Source of the DNA: an uncultured Marvinbryantia sp.
GTDB lineage: Bacteria; Bacillota; Clostridia; Lachnospirales; Lachnospiraceae
Length of the DNA stretch: 43,056 nucleotides
Assembly: GCF_905201705.1 (NCBI RefSeq)
Contig: NZ_CAJKOX010000037.1
Span: 1-43,056, forward strand
Direction: 5' to 3'
Shown here: positions 16,082-23,660 of the stretch, in pieces
Layout of the letters: every line of letters starts with the position of its first letter
How positions within the stretch are numbered: position 1 is the first letter of the stretch
Notes under the pieces: model-generated
What the model saw: the letters and a program-made list of their open reading frames with translations, nothing else
Told to the model about the DNA's origin: nothing
Database searches by the model: none
Position numbers and translations under genes: made by a program

Positions 16082-16816
16082 TCACAGCCCATATACCTCC
16101 CTGAGATAGTCATGGATCTCCCTGAAATCAACCTTGCACGCTCCATCAAAAATGCGCACCGGAATCACATCGCCAAATCCATAAATAATAGGATATTCTT
16201 CCCCTGCAAAGTCGTATACCAGGATTTTCTTTTTATCGGGATCGATCATCCAGTATTCGCGAACACCGGCATGTTCATATTTCTCGCCCTTTATGAGCAT
16301 ATCTTTCCGGCGAGTGGATTTTGACAATACCTCCGCCACAAAATCCGGCGCTCCGAAAATGCGCTTTCCATTATCCTTTTCCCGCTCGCAGACTACCAAC
16401 ACATCCGGCTGCACCATTGTTTTCTCATCACAGTCAAGCTGGACATCCACAGGCGCCACAAAAGGCCGACATTTTCCGCCCTTTTCCTTAATATATGCTC
16501 TCAGTCCCACAAAAATCTCCTGTCCTATTATCTGATGAATGGTTGTCGGAGCCTCCATCTCAAAGATCACTCCGTCGATCAGCTCCACCCGCTGTTCGTC
16601 CGGGATATTTTTGAGATCCTCTATGGTAAATTCCCCCTGCTTTTTCGCAGGCAGATAAGCCGCAAGCGCCTCGCACACCATGCCTCCCTCTCTCACCGCT
16701 TCTTCAACCTGGTACTTAACGGAGGGCTTCGCCTGTCCTTCTACAGACTTCACCTGATTTTTTGCAGACTTTACCTGCCCTTCTGCCAAAGCCTGCTCTT
16801 CTTTGCTTTTATCCAT
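16082..16816 (-). CDS. Uma2-family (DUF820) restriction-endonuclease-fold protein
   Basis: A 244-residue protein whose residues about 60-240 match the Uma2/DUF820 family, a PD-(D/E)XK nuclease fold. Visible are VELIDGVIFEM, MVQPDVLVVCE, the APDFVAEVLSKSTRRKD core with the Asp-x-Glu of the active site, and KYEHAGVREYWMIDPDKK. The cellular role is unknown; these genes are often scattered and linked to mobile DNA. Residues 1-40 form a Gln/Lys/Val-rich repeat extension (GQVKSAKNQVKSVEGQAK) absent from typical members. AAGGA precedes the ATG, and it has its own promoter, so it is a single-gene unit between the thi and pur genes. Confidence 0.85.
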   Translation of the reverse strand: MDKSKEEQALAEGQVKSAKNQVKSVEGQAKPSVKYQVEEAVREGGMVCEALAAYLPAKKQGEFTIEDLKNIPDEQRVELIDGVIFEMEAPTTIHQIIGQEIFVGLRAYIKEKGGKCRPFVAPVDVQLDCDEKTMVQPDVLVVCEREKDNGKRIFGAPDFVAEVLSKSTRRKDMLIKGEKYEHAGVREYWMIDPDKKKILVYDFAGEEYPIIYGFGDVIPVRIFDGACKVDFREIHDYLREVYGL

Positions 16817-16853
16817 ATCTGTCCTTCCCTTTTTACGTTTTATTTTGTTTATT

Positions 16854-16881
16854 ATTTTAACATATATTTAGAAAATGTCAA
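16854..16881 (-). promoter_or_regulatory. Promoter of the Uma2-family gene
   Basis: On the minus strand TTGACA (16881-16876), 16 bases, TAAAAT (16859-16854), about 40 bases before the start codon. The surrounding 16817-17000 is markedly AT-rich. Apart from this promoter and the hairpin at 17072-17117, nothing else is supported in the 408-base gap 16817-17224. Confidence 0.6.
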
Positions 16882-17071
16882 TATATTTTTATTTGTGCAA
16901 CATATTCTGTTTTATAGTTATATAAGTTATTTTTATATATCAACAAAGCAAATTCACGACAACATACCGCAATTATCTTTTTGTGAACAGCGAGTTTTTT
17001 ATCTATAAAGAAAGCTGTACCCGGCGATACTTCCAGGAAGAACGAAACCAAAAATCTGTTTTTAACAGCAA

Positions 17072-17117
17072 AAGCGGATATCATCACTCCCGAAATGAGA
17101 AGCGATCATATCCGCTT
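17072..17117 (-). terminator. Hairpin, likely purB terminator
   Basis: AAGCGGATAT and ATATCCGCTT are inverted repeats 26 bases apart with a further imperfect internal stem. On the minus strand the stem ends in GCTTTTGCTG, a short T-run. It lies about 110 bases past purB. Confidence 0.5.
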
Positions 17118-17224
17118 GATCTGACTTTATAAAAAACACAATTTTAATCCTGCCCGCATGGGATCACTGCATACCACGTGCTTCTGCCGGCAAGTCTGCA
17201 TCGGATCCTGTCTTTCTTCTAATG

Positions 17225-18655
17225 TCACACATTAATTTCTGCCTTCATGCCAAGCAGCTCTTTATTTGCCTCCAGCACCGGCTTTACGTTCTTTTCCAGG
17301 AATACGTCCACCTGACGCGGTGCACGTCCGACGTATTTTGCCGGATCCATGGTTTTCTGCAGCTCTTCCATCGTAAGGTTGAACGCCGGATCTGCCGCGA
17401 TCAGTTCCAGAAGGTTGTTGTCCTTTCCTTCTACTTTCACAGTTTTTCCGGCTTCCATGGAAAGCTCACGGATTCTTTCGTGCAGTTCCTGACGGTCGCC
17501 TCCCGCCTTCACCGCGTCCATCATGATGTTCTCGGTTGCCATGAACGGCAGCTCAGACATCAGACGTTTTTCGATGACCTTCGGATATACCACCAGACCA
17601 TCCACCACATTCAGACAAAGATCGAGGATGCCGTCGATCGCAAGAAAGCCTTCCGGAATGGACAGACGCTTGTTTGCGGAGTCATCCAGCGTGCGCTCAA
17701 ACCACTGTGTGGCGGAGGTGATCGCCGGATTTAAGGCATCGCAGATCACATAGCGGGACAGGGACGCAATGCGCTCGCTGCGCATCGGATTTCTCTTATA
17801 TGCCATCGCCGAAGAACCGATCTGCGTCTTTTCAAACGGCTCCTCCACTTCCTTTAAATGCTGAAGCAGGCGGATATCGTTGGAGAATTTGTGTGCGCTC
17901 GCGGCAATTCCTGCAAGCACATTCAGCACGCGGGTATCCACCTTTCGGGAGTAGGTCTGCCCGGAAACCGGATAGCACGCCTCAAAGCCCATCTTCTCCG
18001 CGATCATCGGGTCAATCTTGTCGATCGTTTCCTGATCGCCGTCGAACAGCTCCAGAAAGCTTGCCTGCGTGCCGGTCGTTCCCTTGCTGCCAAGCAGCTT
18101 CAGGCTGCCAAGCACATAATTCAAGTCGTCCAGATCCATAAGGAACTCCTGCATCCACAAAGTTGCACGCTTTCCGACCGTGGTCGGCTGTGCCGGCTGG
18201 AAGTGCGTAAACGCAAGCGTCGGCTGATTTTTATAGGTATCGGCAAATTTTGCCAGCTCTGCGATAACGTTGATCAGTTTTTTCCTGACAAGCTTCAGCG
18301 CTTCCGCCATCACGATAATGTCAGTGTTATCTCCCACGTAACAGGAGGTTGCTCCGAGATGAATGATGCCTTTGGCTTTCGGGCACTGCACGCCGTATGC
18401 GTAAACGTGCGACATCACATCGTGGCGCACCACCTTTTCCCATGCCTTTGCCACATCGTAGTTAATATCCTCCGCGTGCTCCTTCAGCTCTGCGATCTGC
18501 TCGTCCGTGATATTCAGGCCAAGCTCTTTTTCCGTCTCCGCCAGAGCGATCCACAGCTTTCTCCAGGTCTTAAACTTCATATCCGGAGAGAAGATGTACT
18601 GCATCTCTTTGCTCGCGTAGCGCTCTGATAACGGGCTTTGATATCTGTCGTTCAT
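17225..18655 (-). CDS. purB: Adenylosuccinate lyase
   Basis: A 476-residue fumarase/aspartase-superfamily enzyme that splits SAICAR to AICAR and adenylosuccinate to AMP, both with release of fumarate. The superfamily signature reads GSSAMAYKRNPMRSE (the Pro of the usual AMPYKRNP is Ala here); HLGATSCYVGDN and AFTHFQPAQPTTVGKR hold other active-site residues including the His. AGGAAG precedes the ATG. It is close to purF but a 147-base gap suggests a separate start of transcription. Confidence 0.97.
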   Translation of the reverse strand: MNDRYQSPLSERYASKEMQYIFSPDMKFKTWRKLWIALAETEKELGLNITDEQIAELKEHAEDINYDVAKAWEKVVRHDVMSHVYAYGVQCPKAKGIIHLGATSCYVGDNTDIIVMAEALKLVRKKLINVIAELAKFADTYKNQPTLAFTHFQPAQPTTVGKRATLWMQEFLMDLDDLNYVLGSLKLLGSKGTTGTQASFLELFDGDQETIDKIDPMIAEKMGFEACYPVSGQTYSRKVDTRVLNVLAGIAASAHKFSNDIRLLQHLKEVEEPFEKTQIGSSAMAYKRNPMRSERIASLSRYVICDALNPAITSATQWFERTLDDSANKRLSIPEGFLAIDGILDLCLNVVDGLVVYPKVIEKRLMSELPFMATENIMMDAVKAGGDRQELHERIRELSMEAGKTVKVEGKDNNLLELIAADPAFNLTMEELQKTMDPAKYVGRAPRQVDVFLEKNVKPVLEANKELLGMKAEINV

Positions 18656-18802
18656 TGTCGTTTCTTCCTTTCCATATTTCAGAATCAGAGAATCTGTTCT
18701 TATTTATATTCGCATGTTTGCCCGTACAAGTCAACTATCATTTTCCACACTGCGCTCGTATTTATGGTTACACAACGCCCCTCTGACATAAACAATTACT
18801 GT

Positions 18803-20251
18803 TTATGCATCGTATTCCCCGCGTATATCTTCCTTCGGCGGCTCCATCGGATATTTGCCGGTAAAGCAGCCGGTGCAGACTGGGAGCCCGTCAACCATCT
18901 CGCGCAGGCGCTCCAGGCGCAGATATCCAAGGCTGTCCGCCCCGATGATCCGGCGGATTTCCTCGACGGAACGATTATAGGCGATCAGCTGATCCCGCGC
19001 CGGCACATCGGTGCCGAAGTAGCAGGGCCACAGAAACGGCGGGGAGCTTACGCGCATATGCACCTCCGTCGCTCCGGCTTCCCGCAGCATCCGCACAATG
19101 CGATCGCTGGTAGTACCGCGCACGATGGAATCATCAATCATAATGACGCGCTTTCCGGCCACCGCCTCACGCAGCACGTTCAGCTTGATTTTTACGCTGG
19201 ATTCGCGGTTGCTCTGCTTTGGTTTAATAAAAGTACGTCCCACGTAGCTGTTTTTCACAAAGGCGCTCCCGTAGGGAATCCCCGACTGCAGGGAATAGCC
19301 GAGCGCCGCCGCGTTGCCGGATTCCGGAACGCCGACCACCAGATCCGCCTCCACCGGGGAATCCATGGCAAGAAAACGTCCGGCTTTAATGCGGGAGCCA
19401 TAAACGCTCACGCCGTCGATATGGCTGTCCGGTCTCGCAAAATAAATATACTCAAAAATACAGCGAGCGTGCTGTTCCTTTGGAATACACATGCTCTTGT
19501 CCGAGGAAATGCCGTCTTTTGTGATCGCCACTACCTCCCCCGGTTCCACGTCGCGGATATATTCTGCCCCAAGCGTTTCCAGCGCACAGGTCTCCGAAGT
19601 GATGATATAAGAATTGTCGCGCTTTCCAATACACAGCGGCTTAAATCCAAAGGGATCGCGCGCTCCGATCAGCTTGCGCGGTGACATTACCACCAGGGAG
19701 TAAGCGCCCTTGATTTTTTTCATCGCCTTTACGACCGCCTCCTCGACGTTTTTCGAATTGATGCGCTCCCGCGCGATATGGTAAGCGATCACCTCCGTGT
19801 CAATTGTCGTCTGAAAAATTGCGCCGCTATATTCCAGCTCGTGCCGCAGCTCGTTTGCATTGATCAGGTTGCCATTGTGCGCAAGCCCCAGCGTGCCCTT
19901 CACATAATTGAGCACCAGCGGCTGCGCATTCTCACGGGTGCTCGCCCCGGCGGTCGAATAGCGGACATGCCCGACGCCGATATCGCCTTTCAGCTTCTCC
20001 AGCGCGCCGTCCACAAACACCTCATTTACCAGGCCCATACCCTTATGAGAAAGCACCTTCCCCTTCGGTCCGTTCGTGTCGCTCACCGCAATGCCGCAGC
20101 TTTCCTGCCCGCGGTGCTGCAGCGCAAACAGTCCGTAATAAATTGGCGCAGCGACGTCCTTTCCGTCTAAATCATACATGCCAAAGACACCGCATTCCTC
20201 GTGCAGCTTTCCCTCCGGCTCACACTGCTGATGTATCGCTGTTTCCCTCAT
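18803..20251 (-). CDS. purF: Amidophosphoribosyltransferase (glutamine PRPP amidotransferase)
   Basis: A 482-residue enzyme that starts purine synthesis by converting PRPP and glutamine to phosphoribosylamine. Cys20 in HEECGVFG is the probable nucleophile after removal of a propeptide, as in the Bacillus type; HRGQES and HNGNLIN belong to the glutaminase domain, and VIMIDDSIVRGTTS is the PRPP loop. Further Cys residues (ARCIFEY, PCYFGTD, VCTGCFTG) fit the 4Fe-4S form. The ATG at 20251 is preceded by AAGGAAT and, further off, AGGAGG. A long leader with a strong stem-loop lies upstream. Confidence 0.97.
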   Translation of the reverse strand: MRETAIHQQCEPEGKLHEECGVFGMYDLDGKDVAAPIYYGLFALQHRGQESCGIAVSDTNGPKGKVLSHKGMGLVNEVFVDGALEKLKGDIGVGHVRYSTAGASTRENAQPLVLNYVKGTLGLAHNGNLINANELRHELEYSGAIFQTTIDTEVIAYHIARERINSKNVEEAVVKAMKKIKGAYSLVVMSPRKLIGARDPFGFKPLCIGKRDNSYIITSETCALETLGAEYIRDVEPGEVVAITKDGISSDKSMCIPKEQHARCIFEYIYFARPDSHIDGVSVYGSRIKAGRFLAMDSPVEADLVVGVPESGNAAALGYSLQSGIPYGSAFVKNSYVGRTFIKPKQSNRESSVKIKLNVLREAVAGKRVIMIDDSIVRGTTSDRIVRMLREAGATEVHMRVSSPPFLWPCYFGTDVPARDQLIAYNRSVEEIRRIIGADSLGYLRLERLREMVDGLPVCTGCFTGKYPMEPPKEDIRGEYDA

Positions 20252-20271
20252 ATTCCTTAAATCCTCCTGCT

Positions 20272-20331
20272 AAAAGCGGGGACTCCGGCACGGCGCATAC
20301 TCTCCATATGCGCCTGCTGCCAGACTCCCCG
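20272..20331 (-). promoter_or_regulatory. Leader stem-loop of purF, terminator-like
   Basis: CGGGGACTCCGGCA.. and ..TATGCGCC..GCC..ACTCCCCG form a long imperfect inverted repeat (20277-20331). On the minus strand it is followed by GCTTTTAGC, a short T-run, and then by the purF ribosome binding site. It may be an attenuator; no purine riboswitch core was recognised. Confidence 0.5.
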
Positions 20332-20357
20332 TTGAATCCTTCCTCTTTTACGCGCTT

Positions 20358-20386
20358 ATTATAAAGCAGTATCCGCAAAAATGCAA
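20358..20386 (-). promoter_or_regulatory. Promoter of purF
   Basis: On the minus strand TTGCAT (20386-20381), 17 bases, TATAAT (20363-20358), giving a leader of about 100 bases. Confidence 0.7.
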
Positions 20387-20405
20387 TCTTTTTGTAAAAA
20401 ACTTC

Positions 20406-20434
20406 TTTACTTCATCGCTTTACTATGATAAAAT
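20406..20434 (+). promoter_or_regulatory. Promoter of the amino-acid ABC operon
   Basis: TTTACT (20406-20411), 17 bases, TAAAAT (20429-20434). It stands back to back with the purF promoter, 20 bases apart. Confidence 0.6.
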
Positions 20435-20443
20435 ACTAAAAAG

Positions 20444-20489
20444 TGCGGCGCAGGGGAATCCGTGAATCCCTTTTACGGACAGCGCCGCA
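20444..20489 (+). promoter_or_regulatory. 5'-end stem-loop in the ABC operon leader
   Basis: TGCGGCGC (20444-20451) pairs perfectly with GCGCCGCA (20482-20489), with an inner TCCGT/ACGGA pair. It starts at about the predicted transcription start and ends 26 bases before the start codon. No T-run follows, so it is more likely a stability or binding element than a terminator. Confidence 0.55.
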
Positions 20490-20514
20490 AAATCTGGTTT
20501 GGAGGAGAATGATT

Positions 20515-21300
20515 ATGAAAAAGAAACTTGCTTATGTATTATGCGGAACTATGCTGATGGCATCGCTCTCTTTCGCGGGCGTGTCTGCAAATGAAGAGCT
20601 GACCTATGCGGTGGAGGCCGGCTCCGCCGGGGAAGCGGCTGCGCAGGACAACGGCTTTAATTACAATTCTGTTGCATCGCAGGCGGATGCTCTGATGGAG
20701 GTCGCTTCCGGCACTTCCGACGCTGCGATCATCGACCTTCTGATGGCGGGCGCAATGATCGGCGAAGGCACCAGCTACCCGAATCTGACGCATACCGATG
20801 AGCTTACAAGCGAAGAATACGGCGTTGGCTGCCGCAAGGGTTCCGATCTTGCCGCTTACATTAACAACGTGTTTGCGGAAAGTTATGCAGACGGCACCAT
20901 GGAAGAAATCGCAACCACCTACGGCGTTCAGGAAGCGCTGGTAGAGCAGGCGGAGGCTTCCGGGGAAGCGGAAGCTGCCGAAGATGGCGATGTTGCTTAC
21001 ATCCAGGAAAAGGGAAATCTTATCGTCGGCATCACCGACTTTGCTCCGATGGATTACAAGGATGAAAACGGCGACTGGATCGGCTTCGACGCTGATATGG
21101 CAAAGCTCGTGGCAGAAAAGCTCGGCGTGGAAGTGGAATTTGTAGAGATCGACTGGGACAACAAGATCATGGAGCTTGATGCGAAAAACATCGATGTTGT
21201 CTGGAACGGCATGACGCTCACCGACGAGGTGAAAGCTGCTATGGAATGCACCAACGCTTACTGCAACAATGCGCAGGTGATCGTGGTTCCGGCGGAATAA
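20515..21300 (+). CDS. Amino-acid ABC transporter binding protein, circularly permuted
   Basis: A 261-residue secreted solute-binding protein (SBP family 3). Residues 1-26 are a signal peptide ending SFAGVSA with no lipobox Cys. Residues 29-146 correspond to what is normally the C-terminal lobe: LTYAVEAGSAGEAA, then SDAAIIDLLMAG, EYGVGCRKGSDLAAYINNVF and ADGTMEEIATTYG. Residues 165-261 correspond to the normal N-terminal lobe: KGNLIVGITDFAPMDYKDEN, GFDADMAKLVAEKLGVEVEF, and a final hinge strand NAQVIVV. A Glu/Ala linker (147-160) joins them. The order is thus reversed, cut at the hinge. The permease and ATPase genes follow; ligand is probably a polar amino acid. The ATG at 20515 has GGAGGAG upstream. 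Confidence 0.88.
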   Translation: MKKKLAYVLCGTMLMASLSFAGVSANEELTYAVEAGSAGEAAAQDNGFNYNSVASQADALMEVASGTSDAAIIDLLMAGAMIGEGTSYPNLTHTDELTSEEYGVGCRKGSDLAAYINNVFAESYADGTMEEIATTYGVQEALVEQAEASGEAEAAEDGDVAYIQEKGNLIVGITDFAPMDYKDENGDWIGFDADMAKLVAEKLGVEVEFVEIDWDNKIMELDAKNIDVVWNGMTLTDEVKAAMECTNAYCNNAQVIVVPAE

Positions 21301-21345
21301 AGCGTCAGATAAAATATCACATAACATAATATCACATAACAAGAA

Positions 21346-21371
21346 AGGCAGAGGGCCGGCGCTCTCTGCCT
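21346..21371 (+). terminator. Intercistronic stem-loop after the binding-protein gene
   Basis: GGCAGAG and CTCTGCC pair around a GC-rich loop, followed by only TTAT. Such hairpins between binding-protein and permease genes often lower downstream expression or protect the upstream message. A 15-base direct repeat (ATATCACATAACA twice) lies just before it at 21314-21341. Confidence 0.5.
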
Positions 21372-21398
21372 TATCAAGTCAACAAGGAGATTTCTATC

Positions 21399-22055
21399 AT
21401 GCTTTTAAATGTTACGCGGACACTGATGAGCGGACTGGCTACCACCTTTCAGATTTTTATTTTCACGCTGATTTTTTCGCTGCCGCTCGGTCTCATTCTC
21501 GCTTTCGGAACCATCAGCAAATGGAAGCCGCTCAGCTATCTGATCCAGATCGTTGTCTGGATCATCCGCGGTACTCCGCTGATGCTGCAGCTTATCATTA
21601 TTTTTTACGGTCCCGGTCTCTGGCTCGGGCACAATATCTGGAGCGGCAATGAAGCAGGACGCATCACGGCAACCGTCGTTGCCTTCACCATCAACTATGC
21701 CTGCTATTTCTCCGTTATTTTCCGTGGCGGCATCGAGGGCGTTCCTGCCGGACAGCGCGAGGCGGGACAGGTGCTCGGCATGACAAAAAGCCAGATTTTC
21801 TTTAAGATCACGCTGCTTCAGATGATCAAGCGCATCGTTCCGCCGATGTCGAACGAGATCATCACGCTGGTAAAGGATACCTCTCTCGCCCGCACCATCG
21901 CCGCCCAGGAGCTGACCTTTGCCGGATATTCCTTCATGAAATCCGCCGGTCTGACCTGGCCGCTGTTTTACACGGGCGTGTTCTACCTCGTGTTTGTCGG
22001 TATTCTGACGCTGCTGTTTAATTATATCGAAAAGAAACTGGATTATTTCCGGTAG
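21399..22055 (+). CDS. Amino-acid ABC transporter permease (HisM/GlnP type)
   Basis: A 218-residue membrane protein with about five helices. It carries the polar amino-acid permease signature: IRGTPLMLQL after the second helix, INYACYFSVIFRGGIEGVPAGQREAG and the EAA loop GQREAGQVLGMTKSQIFFKITL that contacts the ATPase, then a LVKDTSLA stretch. It forms the channel of the importer with the binding protein before and the ATPase after. AAGGAGA precedes the ATG. Only one permease gene is present, so the channel is likely a homodimer. Confidence 0.95.
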   Translation: MLLNVTRTLMSGLATTFQIFIFTLIFSLPLGLILAFGTISKWKPLSYLIQIVVWIIRGTPLMLQLIIIFYGPGLWLGHNIWSGNEAGRITATVVAFTINYACYFSVIFRGGIEGVPAGQREAGQVLGMTKSQIFFKITLLQMIKRIVPPMSNEIITLVKDTSLARTIAAQELTFAGYSFMKSAGLTWPLFYTGVFYLVFVGILTLLFNYIEKKLDYFR

Positions 22056-22067
22056 GGAGGCAGACAC

Positions 22068-22853
22068 ATGGCTATTTTAGAAGTAAAGCATATTGAAAAG
22101 CATTTTGACAATACAAAGGTGCTGGAGGACGTCAGCTTTGAGCTGGAGGAGGGAAGCGCGCTTGCGATCATCGGCTCGTCCGGTTCCGGAAAGACTACGC
22201 TGCTGCGCTGCCTCAATTTTCTGGAGACGCCGGATTCCGGTACGATCACGGTAAAAGGCAATACGCTGTTTGACGCCAGCCGCACGAAAGCAGAAAACGA
22301 AAAAGACATCCGCACCAAGCGCCTGCATTTCGGTATGGTGTTTCAGTCCTTTAACCTTTTTCCGCAGTACACGGCGCTGGAAAATGTGACGCTCGCCGAG
22401 CGGCTGCTTGCAAAGGAACGCCCGGATTTTAAGCAGAATAAAAAAGCTATTTTGGAGGAAATCACCGAGCACGGGCGCGCGCTGCTGGCACAGATGGGAC
22501 TCTCCGAACGCGAGGGACATTACCCGCATCAGCTCTCCGGCGGTCAGCAGCAGCGTGTGGCGATCGCACGTGCACTTGCCCTGAAGCCCGATATCCTCTG
22601 CTTTGACGAGCCGACCAGCGCCCTCGACCCGGAGCTGACCGGCGAAGTGCTCAAAGTTATCCGCGCGCTTGCCGAGCGCAAAACCACCATGATTATCGTC
22701 ACCCATGAGATGGCGTTCGCCCGCGACGTGGCAGACCAGGTCATCTTTATGGACGGAGGTCTGATCGTGGAGCAGGGGAAGCCCGACGACGTCATCAACC
22801 ATCCGCATGAGGAGCGTACACGGCAGTTTCTTGCAAGATACACACAGGGGTAG
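22068..22853 (+). CDS. Amino-acid ABC transporter ATP-binding protein (GlnQ type)
   Basis: A 261-residue ATPase that powers the importer. Walker A GSSGSGKTT, Q-loop MVFQSFNLFPQYT, signature LSGGQQQR, Walker B LCFDEPTSALDPE, and H-loop VTHEMAFARD are all present. The FNLFPQYTALENVTLA stretch is typical of polar amino-acid transporters. GGGAGG stands eight bases before the ATG, 12 bases after the permease stop. Its stop codon lies in a hairpin shared with the convergent gene. Confidence 0.96.
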   Translation: MAILEVKHIEKHFDNTKVLEDVSFELEEGSALAIIGSSGSGKTTLLRCLNFLETPDSGTITVKGNTLFDASRTKAENEKDIRTKRLHFGMVFQSFNLFPQYTALENVTLAERLLAKERPDFKQNKKAILEEITEHGRALLAQMGLSEREGHYPHQLSGGQQQRVAIARALALKPDILCFDEPTSALDPELTGEVLKVIRALAERKTTMIIVTHEMAFARDVADQVIFMDGGLIVEQGKPDDVINHPHEERTRQFLARYTQG

Positions 22854-22869
22854 CATCCGCTACCCCTGG
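22846..22869. terminator. Hairpin shared by two convergent stop codons
   Basis: AGGGGTAGC and GCTACCCCT form a perfect nine-base stem around ATCC, containing the TAG of the ATPase gene and the TAG of the opposite TPR-like gene. No T-run follows on either strand, so it is a weak terminator or a read-through barrier. Confidence 0.5.
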
Positions 22870-23657
22870 CTCATTTTCAGATATTCCTTTTTCAATTCCG
22901 CAAGCCGCTCCTTCGCCGGCAGCGCATCCCACTCTTTTGCAAACCGACTCTCCCGCGCTTCCCGCAAAATTGCTGCGGTGTCCGCCTTCATTGCCGCCGC
23001 ATGGTCGCGATCCGCCTTAATCTCTGCAAGCCGCTCCTGGTAACGCTTCTCCGGCAGGAAAAGCGGCAAAAGCCGCAGATATTTATCGTATACCTTCCGG
23101 GATTTTAAGGTGCTGTAGGATTCCCAAAGGCATTCCGCCGCCTCCTCAAAGCGGAATAAATGCGCATACGCTGCCGCCATATTTTCCAGAACAGTCGCAT
23201 AAAACTGCGTGCCGATCCTTCCCGGGCTGCGCGTAAAGAGAATGTTTTCGTACTCCCCGATCGCGCGCACATACATTCCATAGTTTACAAGATAATCCGC
23301 CTTCATTTTTTTACGGACGTCCTGCGATTCAATCTGTACCTGCTGCAGCTGCTCCCGGAAATAAGAAAGCTCTGTGCGCGTCAGATAGCCGCACTCCTGA
23401 ATAATCGGCATCACAAAGTCCATCGCGGGACCGCCCGCCTCCAGCGCGTTTAAAAGCACCCTGACAAGCTTCTTAAGACCCAGCTCCTCAGACAGCCAGG
23501 CACACAGCTTTTCGTTCAGGATCGTCTCATCCAGAAGGTAGACATTTTCCTTCATGTAATAGCACAGCTCTTCGATCGACCAGATATGGATGCCGATGCT
23601 CTCAATATAGAAGGGATGCTGCGCCCGCGGCGTCCCGCAAAGATAATATCCTCCCAT
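22860..23657 (-). CDS. TPR-like helical protein of the Hsp70-like cluster
   Basis: A 265-residue soluble protein, mostly helical. After an N-terminal region with HIWSIEELCYYMKENVYLLDE, residues about 125-205 read like two or three TPR repeats (YGMYVRAIGEYENILF, TVLENMAAAYAHLFRFEEAAECL), and the last 50 residues are a charged helix or coiled coil. I recognise no named family. It begins three bases after the stop of the Hsp70-like gene with GGAGG inside that gene's end, so it belongs to the same operon and likely the same process. Confidence 0.82.
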   Translation of the reverse strand: MGGYYLCGTPRAQHPFYIESIGIHIWSIEELCYYMKENVYLLDETILNEKLCAWLSEELGLKKLVRVLLNALEAGGPAMDFVMPIIQECGYLTRTELSYFREQLQQVQIESQDVRKKMKADYLVNYGMYVRAIGEYENILFTRSPGRIGTQFYATVLENMAAAYAHLFRFEEAAECLWESYSTLKSRKVYDKYLRLLPLFLPEKRYQERLAEIKADRDHAAAMKADTAAILREARESRFAKEWDALPAKERLAELKKEYLKMSQG

Positions 23658-23660
23658 CTG

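Noticed and set aside
16878..17087. A 69-codon open frame between the Uma2 gene and purB
   Set aside because: Low-complexity AT-rich sequence overlapping the Uma2 promoter, no family and no convincing ribosome binding site.
20272..20386. Purine (guanine/PRPP) riboswitch in the purF leader
   Set aside because: There is a long stem-loop, but I could not find the conserved purine aptamer core or a ykkC-type motif, so it is reported only as a leader stem-loop.
20443..20514. Upstream start for the amino-acid binding protein
   Set aside because: It would place the leader stem-loop in coding sequence and put 24 odd residues before a clear signal peptide; GGAGGAG supports the ATG at 20515.
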